A stretch of 64,000 nucleotides of DNA from JALZKA01 sp963786495 (lineage in GTDB: Bacteria; Actinomycetota; Thermoleophilia; Solirubrobacterales; 70-9): contig CAWAZL010000002.1 of NCBI GenBank assembly GCA_963786495.1, positions 1,116,001 to 1,180,000 on the forward strand, written 5' to 3'. The notes beneath the pieces are model-generated. The model searched no databases, was not told the DNA's origin, and worked only from the letters and a program-made list of their open reading frames with translations. Position 1 is the first letter of the stretch. Each line of letters starts with the position of its first letter. Below are positions 8,423 through 16,358 of the stretch, piece after piece. Position numbers and translations under genes: made by a program.

Positions 8423-8602
8423 ATGCCATTCATTCACGTTCACTGGTTCGAAGGCCGTTCAGACGAGCAGAAGGCTGAGATCGCGAAGCGGATCACCGAG
8501 GCGATGGTCGAGGTTGGAAAGACCTCTGAGGACCACGTCTGGATCCGGTTCGAGGACTCGAAAAAGTCCGACTGGGTACTGGGCGGCGAGCAGCAGGGCT
8601 AG
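8423..8602 (+). CDS. 4-oxalocrotonate tautomerase-like protein
   Basis: A 59-residue protein MPFIHVHWFEGRS... with Pro directly after the initiator Met, the catalytic base of the 4-oxalocrotonate tautomerase superfamily. RSDEQKAEIAKRITEAM matches the helix after the first strand, and DHVWIRFEDSKKSDWVLGG matches the second strand. Such proteins form hexamers and interconvert enol and keto acids; the substrate here is unknown. The last codons (GGEQQG stop) are part of a repeat copied again at 9055-9076. The gene is 35 bases after the propeller gene. Confidence 0.75.
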   Translation: MPFIHVHWFEGRSDEQKAEIAKRITEAMVEVGKTSEDHVWIRFEDSKKSDWVLGGEQQG

Positions 8603-8631
8603 CGCCCCGCCGCTCACCTCCCACGCTTGGA

Positions 8632-8982
8632 TCAGCCGCCGCTGGAAATACTGAAGACGTCCGACTTGCCCGGCGCGCAGGCGCCCAGGATCCGCTTGGC
8701 CTTCACGTAGTACTTGCCCGGATCGAGACCGGGATTGCCGAACGTGAACTTGCCTTGGGCGTCAGCTTCGTCCGTCCCATGCTTGTCGTCCTTGCCCTTC
8801 CGCTTCTCCAAAAGCACCACCTTGCGCCCGTTCGTGCAGAACGAATCAGCGCTTTTCACCTTGCCGGCGACATCGACTTGGTCCGTGATTTTGACGGTGG
8901 TCGGCTCCTCGCCCGCCCACGCCGTCGTAGCTGCGATCGCTGCCACGGCCAGAGTTCCCAGCAACACCTTCAGAAACCTCAT
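8632..8982 (-). CDS. small secreted protein, two-cysteine domain (copy A)
   Basis: A 116-residue protein with a signal peptide (MRFLKVLLGTLAVAAIAATT, cleavage near AWA/GEE). The mature domain follows the pattern V-x-G-K-V-x-S-x(6)-C-x(3)-R-K-V, then a Lys/Asp-rich turn, D-x-x-G-K-F, G-K-Y-Y-V-K-A-K and a second Cys. The strands and two cysteines suggest a small disulfide-closed beta sandwich outside the cell. It shares this domain with the next gene and, three times over, with the protein at 58139-59200. I know no named family for it. Function unknown. Confidence 0.7.
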   Translation of the reverse strand: MRFLKVLLGTLAVAAIAATTAWAGEEPTTVKITDQVDVAGKVKSADSFCTNGRKVVLLEKRKGKDDKHGTDEADAQGKFTFGNPGLDPGKYYVKAKRILGACAPGKSDVFSISSGG

Positions 8983-9105
8983 TACCCCTTACCTTCCGTT
9001 TGCTTCACGGCCGGAAATCCCTGCCGCCGGGCCAGCATACGCCTCATGGGTGGTGGGCGGCGAGCAGCAGGGCTAGCGCCGCGCCGCTCGCCTCCATCGA
9101 GAGCC

Positions 9106-9453
9106 TTAGAGCTCGATCGTCTCCGACTTGCCGGCCTCGCAGACGTCCACTGCCTTGGCCTTCGCATAGAACTTGCCTTTGTTCTCGCCGGAGTTACCGG
9201 TCGACCACGCACCGTTCGACTCGGACGTATCGGAGCCGAGCTTCTTGTCGTCCCCAGCCCTCTTCTTGAAGACCGTGACCTTGCGATTCTCCTTGCACTG
9301 AGCGGCGTCGGACTTCACCTTGCCCGAGAAGTCGCCGTTCGGACCCTTGATGGTGACCTCGGTCGGATACTTGCCTTTGCCGCTTGCGCTCATCGGAACC
9401 ACAGCGATCGCGAATGCGGCCGCGACTACGAGCATTGCCTTAAGGAACTTCAT
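9106..9453 (-). CDS. small secreted protein, two-cysteine domain (copy B)
   Basis: A 115-residue paralogue of the 8632-8982 protein and product of the same tandem duplication. It has a signal peptide (MKFLKAMLVVAAAFAIAVV), then F-S-G-K-V-K-S-D-x(3)-C-x(3)-R-K-V-T-V, a Lys/Asp turn, SESNGAW, GKFYAKAKAVDVC and a short tail. By eye the proteins agree at roughly 40 percent, mostly around the cysteines and the YAKAK strand. It starts 4 bases after the IleRS stop on the same strand, so it may be read from the ileS transcript or from a promoter within ileS. Confidence 0.7.
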   Translation of the reverse strand: MKFLKAMLVVAAAFAIAVVPMSASGKGKYPTEVTIKGPNGDFSGKVKSDAAQCKENRKVTVFKKRAGDDKKLGSDTSESNGAWSTGNSGENKGKFYAKAKAVDVCEAGKSETIEL

Positions 9454-9457
9454 TCCC

Positions 9458-12400
9458 TCACCTTTCCCTTTGCCTGCGGCCGGAGATTCCCGGCCACCTG
9501 GCCAGCATACGCCTCCCGTCAGGCGCGCGCGACCCCAATCGAAGCGCTTTGCCCTCGATCGTGACCTCGCTCGCAGCCCCGTTCGGCTCGTACGCGACCT
9601 GGGTGGCGAGCACTTCGCCGGTCACGTACTCCTCATGAGCCCGGGCGGCCTCGACCAGCTCATCGTCGCCGCTCAGCCGAAGCGAAATCCGGTCGGTGAT
9701 CTCCAGGCCGGCCTGCTTGCGGGCATTCTGGACGGCGTGGACGACCTCGCGCGCGAGGCCTTCGCGGCGCAGGTCATCGTCGAGGTCGAGCGCGAGCGCG
9801 ACCGCGCGCCCGGCCTCTGATTCGACCTCGTAGCCCTCGAGCGGCTCCATCACGAGCTGCAGGTCGTCTGGCGCCAGCGTGTGCTCGTGGCCGTCGATCG
9901 AGATGCCCACTTCACGCTCGCCGTTTGCCGCGGCGCGGGCCGAGTCGGGATCGAGGCCCTCGACCGCAGCCGCGACCTGGGGCATCGACTTGCCGAAGCG
10001 CGGGCCGAGCGTGCGGTAGTTCGGCTTGACGCGGTGTGAGACGAGCTCGGCCTCCTCGGTCACAAACTCCAGCTCGCGCACGTTGAGCTCGGAGCGGACG
10101 ATGTCTCCAAGGCGCTCGATCTCGTCGCGCTCCGCGCCCGTCGCGACGATCACGGCCTTGGCCAGCGGCTGGCGCATCTTCATCTTCGCGGCGGCGCGAG
10201 CGGCGCGGCCGAGCTCGATTGCGCGCATCGCGGCGCCGACGCCGGCCTCGAGCTCTGAGTCGCGATAGCCGCCGTCGGCGCGCGGGAAGTCGGAGAGGTG
10301 GACGGACGAGGCGTCGCCCGACAGGTTGCGGTGGATCTCGTCGGTGACGAACGGCATGAACGGGGCGAGCATCCGCACGACCTCGAGCAGGCAGTGGCGG
10401 AGCGTGCCCAGCGCGTGCGCGTCGCCCTCCCAGAACCGCCTGCGCGAGAGCCGGACGTAGCGGTTGGAGAGGGTCTCGACGAACGCCGCAATCTCCTGGC
10501 CGGCGCGGGTGCAGTTGAAATCGTCCATGTCGCGGCCAGCTGCCTCGGCGGTGCGCTCGAGCTCCGACAGGATCCAGCGGTCGAGGTCGGTGCCCTCGCC
10601 CGCCGCAGGCGCCTGCGGCGCGGACTCCGGGTCGAGCCCTTCGGCGTTCGCGTACATGACCCAGAACGAGTAGGTGTTCCAGAGTGTGTTCAGGAACTGG
10701 CGGGTCGCTTCACCGAGCGACTCGACCGAGAAGCGGTAGCCCGCCCATGGCTGCTGGGCGGTCAGGTAGTACCAGCGGAACGCGTCGGCACCGTAGGTCT
10801 CGAGGACGTCCCAGGGGTCGACGACGTTGCCCTTCGACTTGGACATCTTCTGGCCCTCGGGGTCGAGAATGAGACCGAGGCAGACGCAGTTCTCATACGA
10901 CGACTGGTCGAAGACCAGGGTGGAGACGGCGAGTAGCGAGTAGAACCAGCCGCGGGTCTGGTCGATCCCCTCGCACACGTATTGAGCGGGAAAGCGTTTT
11001 TCGAACTCCTCGGTGCCCTCGAACGGGTGGTGGAACTGGGCGAACGGCATTGATCCCGAGTCGAACCAGGTATCGATGACCTCCGGCACGCGGCGCATCT
11101 GGCCATCGCAGCCCGCGCGCTCGCAGCCGAAGACGATGTCGTCCACGAAGGGGCGGTGGAGATCGTCGGGGATCTCGCCGCCCCGCTCGCGCAACTCGTC
11201 GACCGAGCCGGCGCAGAAGTCCTGGTCGCAGCCGTCCGCGTCGCACTGCCAGATCGGCAGGGGCGTGCCCCAGTAGCGCTCGCGCGAGAGCGCCCAGTCG
11301 ACGTTGTTCTCGAGCCACTTGCCGAAGCGCCCGTTCTTGATGTGGTCGGGATGCCAGCCGATCTTCTCGTTCTCGGCGAGCATGCGGTCGCGCACCTCGG
11401 TCGTGCGGAGGTACCAGCTCGACTTGGCGTAGTAGATGAGCGGGGTGCCGCAGCGCCAGCAGTGGGGATAGGCGTGCTCGTAGTCGACGCGCTTGAAGAG
11501 CTTTCCCTTCTCCTCGAGCGCCGCGACGATCTCCGGGTTGTGCTCGAAGACGAGCTTGCCCTGGAAGTCCGGGACGCGTTCGTCGTAAGTGCCGTCCGGC
11601 TTCACGGGGTTCTGGAGCGTCATGCCGTGCTGCTCGCCCAGGCGGAAGTCGTCTTCGCCGAACGCGAGCGCGGTGTGGACGAGGCCGGTGCCATCGTCCG
11701 TGGTGACGAAGTCGCCCAGGAGGACCGAGTGGCCCAGCGGCCCGAAGTCCTCGCCCTTCACGTAGCTGAACGGCGCCTCGTAGCGGACGCCTTCCAGCGC
11801 CGACCCCGGGAACGACGCGAGCGGCTCGTAGCCCTCGCCCAGCACGCGCTCGGCGAGCGGAGCGGCCAGGATCACGACCTCGTCTGAGCCTGCGGGCTGG
11901 GCGCGGACGTACTCGATCTCGGCACCCGCGGCGACCGCGGCGTGGGAGATGAGGGTCCACGGCGTCGTGGTCCAGACAAGGAGATTGTCACCGACCTGGA
12001 TGGGCGACTCCGGAATCTCGTCCGCAGGCGTCACAGTGGTGACCGGCAGGCGCACGTAGACCGACGGGTCGATTACGTCCTGGTACCCCTGCGCGACCTC
12101 GTGCGATGACAGCGCGGTTCCGCAGCGCGGGCAGTAGGGGACGACCTTGTGGCCCTGGTACAGGCGCCCGGCGTCCCAGATCTGGCGCAGCGCCCACCAG
12201 ACCGACTCGATGTAGTCGTCGGTCATCGTGACGTAGGGATCGTCGAGGTCGATCCAGAAGCCGCACCGCTCGATCAGCCGGCTCCAGTCCTCGACGTAGC
12301 GGAAGACCGACTCGCGGCACTTCGCGTTGAACTCCGCGATGCCGTACTTCTCGATTTCCTCCTTCGAAGAGATGCCGAGCTCCTTCTCCACCTCCAGCTC

Positions 12401-12682
12401 GACCGGCAGGCCATGGCAATCCCAGCCGGCTTTGCGCGGCACGTTCGCGCCGGCCATGGTCCGGTAGCGCGGGTAGACGTCCTTGAAGACGCGGGCCAGG
12501 ACGTGGTGAGAGCCGGGCTTCCCGTTCGCGGTGGGCGGGCCTTCGTAGAAGCTCCACGTGTCGGCATGGGCACGCAACTCGAGCTGCCGATTGAAGAGAT
12601 CCTCTTCACGCCACGTTTCGAGCAGCGCGTGTTCGAGCTCGACGAAGCTCTGCTTGGGGTCGACTGGGGTGAATCCGCTCAC
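9458..12682 (-). CDS. ileS: isoleucyl-tRNA synthetase
   Basis: Class I synthetase of 1074 residues that charges tRNA-Ile. The HIGH element is present as ANGKPGSHHVLARVFKD, the GxHH form seen in the longer, eukaryote-like IleRS of actinobacteria. The CP1 editing domain has a GTGLVHTALAFGEDD segment. KMSKSKGNVVDPWDVL is the KMSKS loop. Zinc-type cysteine pairs (CPRCGTALSS; CWRCGTPL) are visible. The last 25 residues (about 9458-9530) lie over one border of the tandem duplication, so the tail RMLARWPGISGRRQRER may be a recent addition. Only 35 bases separate its start from the upstream tetR stop, too little for a T-box. Confidence 0.95.
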   Translation of the reverse strand: MSGFTPVDPKQSFVELEHALLETWREEDLFNRQLELRAHADTWSFYEGPPTANGKPGSHHVLARVFKDVYPRYRTMAGANVPRKAGWDCHGLPVELEVEKELGISSKEEIEKYGIAEFNAKCRESVFRYVEDWSRLIERCGFWIDLDDPYVTMTDDYIESVWWALRQIWDAGRLYQGHKVVPYCPRCGTALSSHEVAQGYQDVIDPSVYVRLPVTTVTPADEIPESPIQVGDNLLVWTTTPWTLISHAAVAAGAEIEYVRAQPAGSDEVVILAAPLAERVLGEGYEPLASFPGSALEGVRYEAPFSYVKGEDFGPLGHSVLLGDFVTTDDGTGLVHTALAFGEDDFRLGEQHGMTLQNPVKPDGTYDERVPDFQGKLVFEHNPEIVAALEEKGKLFKRVDYEHAYPHCWRCGTPLIYYAKSSWYLRTTEVRDRMLAENEKIGWHPDHIKNGRFGKWLENNVDWALSRERYWGTPLPIWQCDADGCDQDFCAGSVDELRERGGEIPDDLHRPFVDDIVFGCERAGCDGQMRRVPEVIDTWFDSGSMPFAQFHHPFEGTEEFEKRFPAQYVCEGIDQTRGWFYSLLAVSTLVFDQSSYENCVCLGLILDPEGQKMSKSKGNVVDPWDVLETYGADAFRWYYLTAQQPWAGYRFSVESLGEATRQFLNTLWNTYSFWVMYANAEGLDPESAPQAPAAGEGTDLDRWILSELERTAEAAGRDMDDFNCTRAGQEIAAFVETLSNRYVRLSRRRFWEGDAHALGTLRHCLLEVVRMLAPFMPFVTDEIHRNLSGDASSVHLSDFPRADGGYRDSELEAGVGAAMRAIELGRAARAAAKMKMRQPLAKAVIVATGAERDEIERLGDIVRSELNVRELEFVTEEAELVSHRVKPNYRTLGPRFGKSMPQVAAAVEGLDPDSARAAANGEREVGISIDGHEHTLAPDDLQLVMEPLEGYEVESEAGRAVALALDLDDDLRREGLAREVVHAVQNARKQAGLEITDRISLRLSGDDELVEAARAHEEYVTGEVLATQVAYEPNGAASEVTIEGKALRLGSRAPDGRRMLARWPGISGRRQRER

Positions 12683-12717
12683 GGTCAGCGGAGTCTAGGC
12701 ACGCCCGCCGGGTGCTC

Positions 12718-13298
12718 CTAGTCCTCGGCCAGCGCTGAGCGCAGCAACCCTAATGCCGACCACCGCATCAGCTCGACCGCTTCCTCACGGCTCAACCCGG
12801 CGATGTCGACGAGCCATGAAAGCGCCTCGATCCCAACGGTCGCCCTGATCGCGAGCGCGAGCCTGCGCACGCCGAGCTCGCCGAGTTGTCCGCGGACCGG
12901 TTCGAGAGCATCCTCGATCCAGCCGATTGCGCGGCCGCGGCGCAATAGGAGCTTCTCCGCCTTTTGAGGCTCTTCCTCGAGGGAAAGGCGCCACATCAGC
13001 CGCAGTTCCAGCTCGCTGCCGAGGATCTGGGTGCAGAGCTCGCGGACGAGCAGATCGAGTCGCTCTTCGGGATCCGAGGGCGGCTCCGGGCCAAGGAGGG
13101 ACCTGGCTTCGATGAGGGGATAGGCAGCCGCCAGGAGGGCACGCTGGTTGGGGAAGTACCGGTAGGCGGTAGAGCGGGAGATCTTCGCTTCCTCGGCGAC
13201 GCGTTCCACGGTGGGGTCGATCTCCTGGGCGATCAAGGAGCGCGCGGCATCGATCAGCGAGGCACGAGTTCGCGCCTTCTGATTCGTTCGCCCGGCAT
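12718..13298 (-). CDS. TetR-family regulator (frame interrupted at N-terminus)
   Basis: About 190 residues with an N-terminal helix-turn-helix: VERVAEEAKISRSTAYRYFPN is the conserved recognition element. The longest clean reading starts at a TTG (13236), which would cut off helix 1. Further upstream the sequence codes for TNQKARTRASLIDAARSLIA, a perfect TetR helix 1, and adding one C to the CCC run at 13291-13293 joins it to an ATG at 13298. I therefore place the start at 13298 with a one-base loss. The ligand domain gives no clue to the inducer. It faces a cupin gene across a repeat-rich gap. Confidence 0.8.
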
Positions 13299-13300
13299 CT

Positions 13301-13343
13301 TGATATGGGACAGCGATCCCATTATGATACAGTCATCCCATCA
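13301..13343. promoter_or_regulatory. candidate operator/promoter between tetR and cupin genes
   Basis: The sequence ATGGGA appears with its complement: ATATGGGA (13303-13310) faces TCCCATTAT (13317-13325), and a third half-site TCATCCCATCA follows (13333-13343). TATGAT (13324-13329) would serve as a -10 for the cupin gene. Position and symmetry suggest binding by the divergent TetR protein; not proven. Confidence 0.45.
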
Positions 13344-13390
13344 CAGATCCGGAGGAGACATCCGTTGTCGTCCCAAGCGGTGGAGGCGAG

Positions 13391-13849
13391 ATGCTCTGGT
13401 TCAACGGGGCGCTCGTCAACATCAAGGTTCCGGGGGCATGGAACGGGGGCTCGTTCTCGCTGGCGGAGATTGCGATGCCCACGGGTCGGGCGACTGCGCT
13501 CCACATCGACCCAAGCGATGAGACGTTCTATCTGCTCGAGGGCGAGCTTCTCTTTCACATCGACGGCGAGGATCGAACCGTGGGCTCCGGCGAAACTGTC
13601 GCGGTCAAGCGCGGAGTCCCGCACGCGTTCGTCGCGGTCTCAGAGATCACTCGGTTCTTGGTCCTGAACGTTCCCGGCACCCACGACCAGTTCTTCCGCT
13701 CGGCCGGGTTCCCAGCCGAGGACCGCGATTTCGACAACGCACCGCCGCCGAACCATGAGCGCACCGTCGCGGCCGCGCGCGACGTGGGAATCGAGCTTCT
13801 CGGCCCACCTCCCTTTCCGGAGGGGACTGTGCGGCTGATGAGCGGATAA
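13391..13849 (+). CDS. cupin-domain protein
   Basis: A 152-residue single-domain cupin, similar to quercetinase-like proteins. Motif 1 is ALHIDPSDETFYLLEGELLF, with G-x(5)-H-x(4-6)-E-x(6)-G relaxed to one His and Glu. Motif 2 is VAVKRGVPHAFVA with the second metal His. The bases before the ATG still read VVVPSGGGE in frame, as in longer relatives that begin ...VVPPGEGE, but no start codon is found upstream. The real start may be hidden by an indel near 13350-13370, where a good GGAGGAG ribosome site occurs. Probably controlled by the divergent TetR protein. Reaction unknown. Confidence 0.75.
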   Translation: MLWFNGALVNIKVPGAWNGGSFSLAEIAMPTGRATALHIDPSDETFYLLEGELLFHIDGEDRTVGSGETVAVKRGVPHAFVAVSEITRFLVLNVPGTHDQFFRSAGFPAEDRDFDNAPPPNHERTVAAARDVGIELLGPPPFPEGTVRLMSG

Positions 13850-13895
13850 AGCCGGATCGCCGGCGGATTAGGGATTGACGACCTGAGGGGGTCAC

Positions 13896-15203
13896 ATGAA
13901 GCGCACAGCGGAACGAATGGGTAAGAAGCTCCTCCTAGCCGGAGCCATGGTCTTCGCGCTCTCGATGTTCGCTGGGCTCAGCGTTCCGGGCGTTTCGGCA
14001 AAAGGTTCCTTGGACGGCACCTGCCCGGTCGGAGACGGCAAGCCGAGCATTCCGTGTTCCGCGTCCGAGGGTCAGAACTACGAGGGTTACGAGATCCCGC
14101 AGTTCGCCGAGGACATCGAGCCAACCGTCGAGGCCGTGCTCGGCTACGTCAAGGGTGAGGAAACGGACGTCACATCGGTGGCCCACGGGATCACCGGCGG
14201 TGGCAATGACGAGTTCGAAATCCAGTATCCGAAGATCGACCCGGGGAACGAAACCTTTTACTGGGAGTACTCAGGCGAGGCGCCCCTCGCCTTCGCCACG
14301 GTTTGGACCCATCAGGGCGCGTTCGGGATCTACGACGTCTTCAAAAAGACCGAGGGCAGGATCGACGTTGCTCCAGACCTGGGCGGACTGGACAACGTCC
14401 TCCACATCTCCTTCTGGCACCAGACCTTCACCGATTGCGACGCGGTCAAGGTCACTGAAACCCACGGCAAGAAGATGTTCCCCGGCTGCCAACTCTCCGA
14501 AATAGTCGACGGCAGAGTCCCCTGCGTCCATGTGACGAAGGAGAAGGTCAAGACCTGCGCGTTCAAGATGGGCAAGAAGACGAGCGGCAAGTGGCTCGAG
14601 GGTGTTGACGGCGGCGAGGACAAGAAGTTTGCGCTTGGGAATCAAGCGATCACCCGCAAGGGAAAGCGCGGTGGCCCCTGGGTGGTCGCCTCCAAGACGA
14701 CCCGGAACGGCGAATTGCCTTGCCGGAAGGTGACGGCCGAGGATCGAAAGCGCGCGCGGCAGATCAACCGGGGCAAGCGTGCCCCCTACGACACCGCGAG
14801 CTACGCCTCGGACGGGACCCTTCCCGGCGGGGGGTACACCGAGGTTCCTACGTACTCGACGAACACGAGCGGCGTCCCGATCGAGAACTACGCGACCCGT
14901 GAGGTCTTCCACAACTCGCCCATCCACCCCGACGGTGCGACCCAGACCAGCAACCCGGCGCCCGGCACCTTCGGCTTCAAATTCAAGGGCGCGGGGATGA
15001 ACGATATGTACGGGATTGAGCGCTTCGAGCCGGCAGGGGGCGGCCTCTATATCGACGACCCCTACCACCGCCACTTCATCACCTACAACGGCTACACCGT
15101 GGCCGCCGCGAAGCGGCCCAACACAAAGCCAAACGGCCAGCCCCTCCCCAACCCCTCGATCGCGTGGCGAACGGTCGCCCCGAACGCGAACATCGCCAAC
15201 TGA
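13896..15203 (+). CDS. secreted protein of unknown function
   Basis: A 435-residue protein with a signal peptide (hydrophobic LLLAGAMVFALSMFAGLSV, likely cleaved after GVSA). The mature part has six or more cysteines in the first two thirds, for example FTDCDAVKV, FPGCQLSE, RVPCVHVTKEKVKTCAF. A lysine-rich middle follows, then a C-terminal region rich in Gly, Pro and Tyr. I do not recognise the family. A GAGGGGG ribosome site precedes the ATG. Its stop overlaps the next gene's ATG (TGATG), so it heads a three-gene set of exported proteins. Confidence 0.6.
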   Translation: MKRTAERMGKKLLLAGAMVFALSMFAGLSVPGVSAKGSLDGTCPVGDGKPSIPCSASEGQNYEGYEIPQFAEDIEPTVEAVLGYVKGEETDVTSVAHGITGGGNDEFEIQYPKIDPGNETFYWEYSGEAPLAFATVWTHQGAFGIYDVFKKTEGRIDVAPDLGGLDNVLHISFWHQTFTDCDAVKVTETHGKKMFPGCQLSEIVDGRVPCVHVTKEKVKTCAFKMGKKTSGKWLEGVDGGEDKKFALGNQAITRKGKRGGPWVVASKTTRNGELPCRKVTAEDRKRARQINRGKRAPYDTASYASDGTLPGGGYTEVPTYSTNTSGVPIENYATREVFHNSPIHPDGATQTSNPAPGTFGFKFKGAGMNDMYGIERFEPAGGGLYIDDPYHRHFITYNGYTVAAAKRPNTKPNGQPLPNPSIAWRTVAPNANIAN

Positions 15204-16336
15204 TGGGAGTCCGGACGAGATCCGCAGCGGTCGCGGCTTTGGTCATCGCCGCCACAGCGGCGGGCGGGGCCCCGGCCGAGGCAAGCCACGTCGAGTGCGG
15301 CGACGAGGTCACCGTTGACACGACCCTCGACAGCAACCTCGTCAACTGCCCGAACCACGGTCTGGTCATCGGAGCCGACGACATCACGCTCGACCTGGCC
15401 GGTCATCGGATCGATGGCGACGGAGCCCCAGCCGTGGGATGCGACCCAGAGATCGAGTTCTGCGACATCGGCGTCTGGAACGACGGCCATGACGGGGTCA
15501 CGATCAAGGATGGCTTGGTGCAGGAGTTCGACTCCGGCGTCGGCGTCGGGGACGCACGTAAGAATCGTGTGCTGCGGATCTCCTCGAGGCGGCAAGTCTT
15601 CTTCGGCGCCGTGTTCTTCGGTTCAGCCAGAAGCCTGATCCGCGGAGGCACCTTCAGCCACAACATTCCCCCGGAGGGAGACGGTATCGGCGTGTTCGGC
15701 TGTCGGCACATCCGGGTCGTCGACAACGAGATCGGTACCAACGAGGGCCCAGGGATCCACCTCGGCGAAGCCTCGAAGAACGTGGTGAAAGACAACACTT
15801 TCACGCGTAATCACCCCTCCGTCCTCATCGAGGGCAACGCCAATCAAATAAGTGGCAACCGAATCGTCGGAGGCGCGGGCGTCCTCATGGGTGTGGGTGA
15901 CCGAAATGTGATCACTGACAATCACGTGTCGCGCGCCCTTGACAGCATCGCGATCGAGGATGGACATCGCAATCTCGTCGCTCGCAACCTCGTCGCCCAC
16001 GCTCGCGGGGATCAGGGGATCTCGCTCGGAATCAACCTTCCCCCGATCGGCGGCGGTGGGAACATCGTGCGCGAAAACCGGGTGGAGAACAGCGGCGAGG
16101 ACGGGTTCCGTGTCGCCGCGGAGGACAGCAACAGCCTGCTGAGGCGGAACGTCGCGATCGGCGCAGGAGACGACGGCTTCAGCATCAAGGGTCACGCGAC
16201 GAGGCTCATTGGAAACCGAGCGCTGCGTAATGGCGATCTCGGCATCGATGCCTTGCCGAGTTCTATCGACGGAGGCGGGAACGTCGCCCGGCAGAACGGG
16301 GACGCTCGCCAGTGCACAAACGTGAACTGCGGATGA
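15203..16336 (+). CDS. secreted right-handed parallel beta-helix protein
   Basis: A 377-residue protein with a signal peptide (TRSAAVAALVIAATAAGGAP, cleavage near AEA). Its turns repeat about every 22-25 residues: KNVVKDNTFTRN, NQISGNRIVGG, RNVITDNHVSRA, RNLVARNLVAHA, GNIVRENRVENSG, TRLIGNRALRNG. This N-x-I/V-x-x-N pattern is typical of NosD/pectate-lyase-like beta helices (PbH1 repeats), which bind or cut polysaccharide. No clear catalytic triad can be placed by eye. The ATG at 15203 is chosen because it gives a complete signal peptide and couples to the previous stop. Confidence 0.75.
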   Translation: MGVRTRSAAVAALVIAATAAGGAPAEASHVECGDEVTVDTTLDSNLVNCPNHGLVIGADDITLDLAGHRIDGDGAPAVGCDPEIEFCDIGVWNDGHDGVTIKDGLVQEFDSGVGVGDARKNRVLRISSRRQVFFGAVFFGSARSLIRGGTFSHNIPPEGDGIGVFGCRHIRVVDNEIGTNEGPGIHLGEASKNVVKDNTFTRNHPSVLIEGNANQISGNRIVGGAGVLMGVGDRNVITDNHVSRALDSIAIEDGHRNLVARNLVAHARGDQGISLGINLPPIGGGGNIVRENRVENSGEDGFRVAAEDSNSLLRRNVAIGAGDDGFSIKGHATRLIGNRALRNGDLGIDALPSSIDGGGNVARQNGDARQCTNVNCG

Positions 16337-16358
16337 TCGACCAAGCAAGGAGCGAAAG

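Larger units (their letters stand above)
8575..9515. repeat. tandem duplication, unit about 470-474 bp
   Basis: Two copies lie head to tail (about 8575-9045 and 9049-9515). The left border contains the 22 bases of the tautomerase tail at 8581-8602, repeated without change at 9055-9076 and followed by further near-identical sequence. The right border, a GCCAGCATACGCCTC block, is at 9031-9045 and again at 9501-9515; the second copy codes for the IleRS C-terminus. Each copy contains one secreted-protein gene with stops 474 bp apart and starts 471 bp apart. The borders agree better than the genes between them. Confidence 0.8.

Noticed and set aside
10893..11960. Long open frames antisense to or shifted within ileS (up to about 355 codons)
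   Set aside because: Arg/Ala/Pro-rich readings without motifs, produced by high-GC third-position bias; ileS itself is intact with all motifs.
12683..12717. Possible T-box leader before ileS
   Set aside because: Only 35 bases separate ileS from the upstream tetR stop; there is no room for a T-box stem or the T-box sequence.
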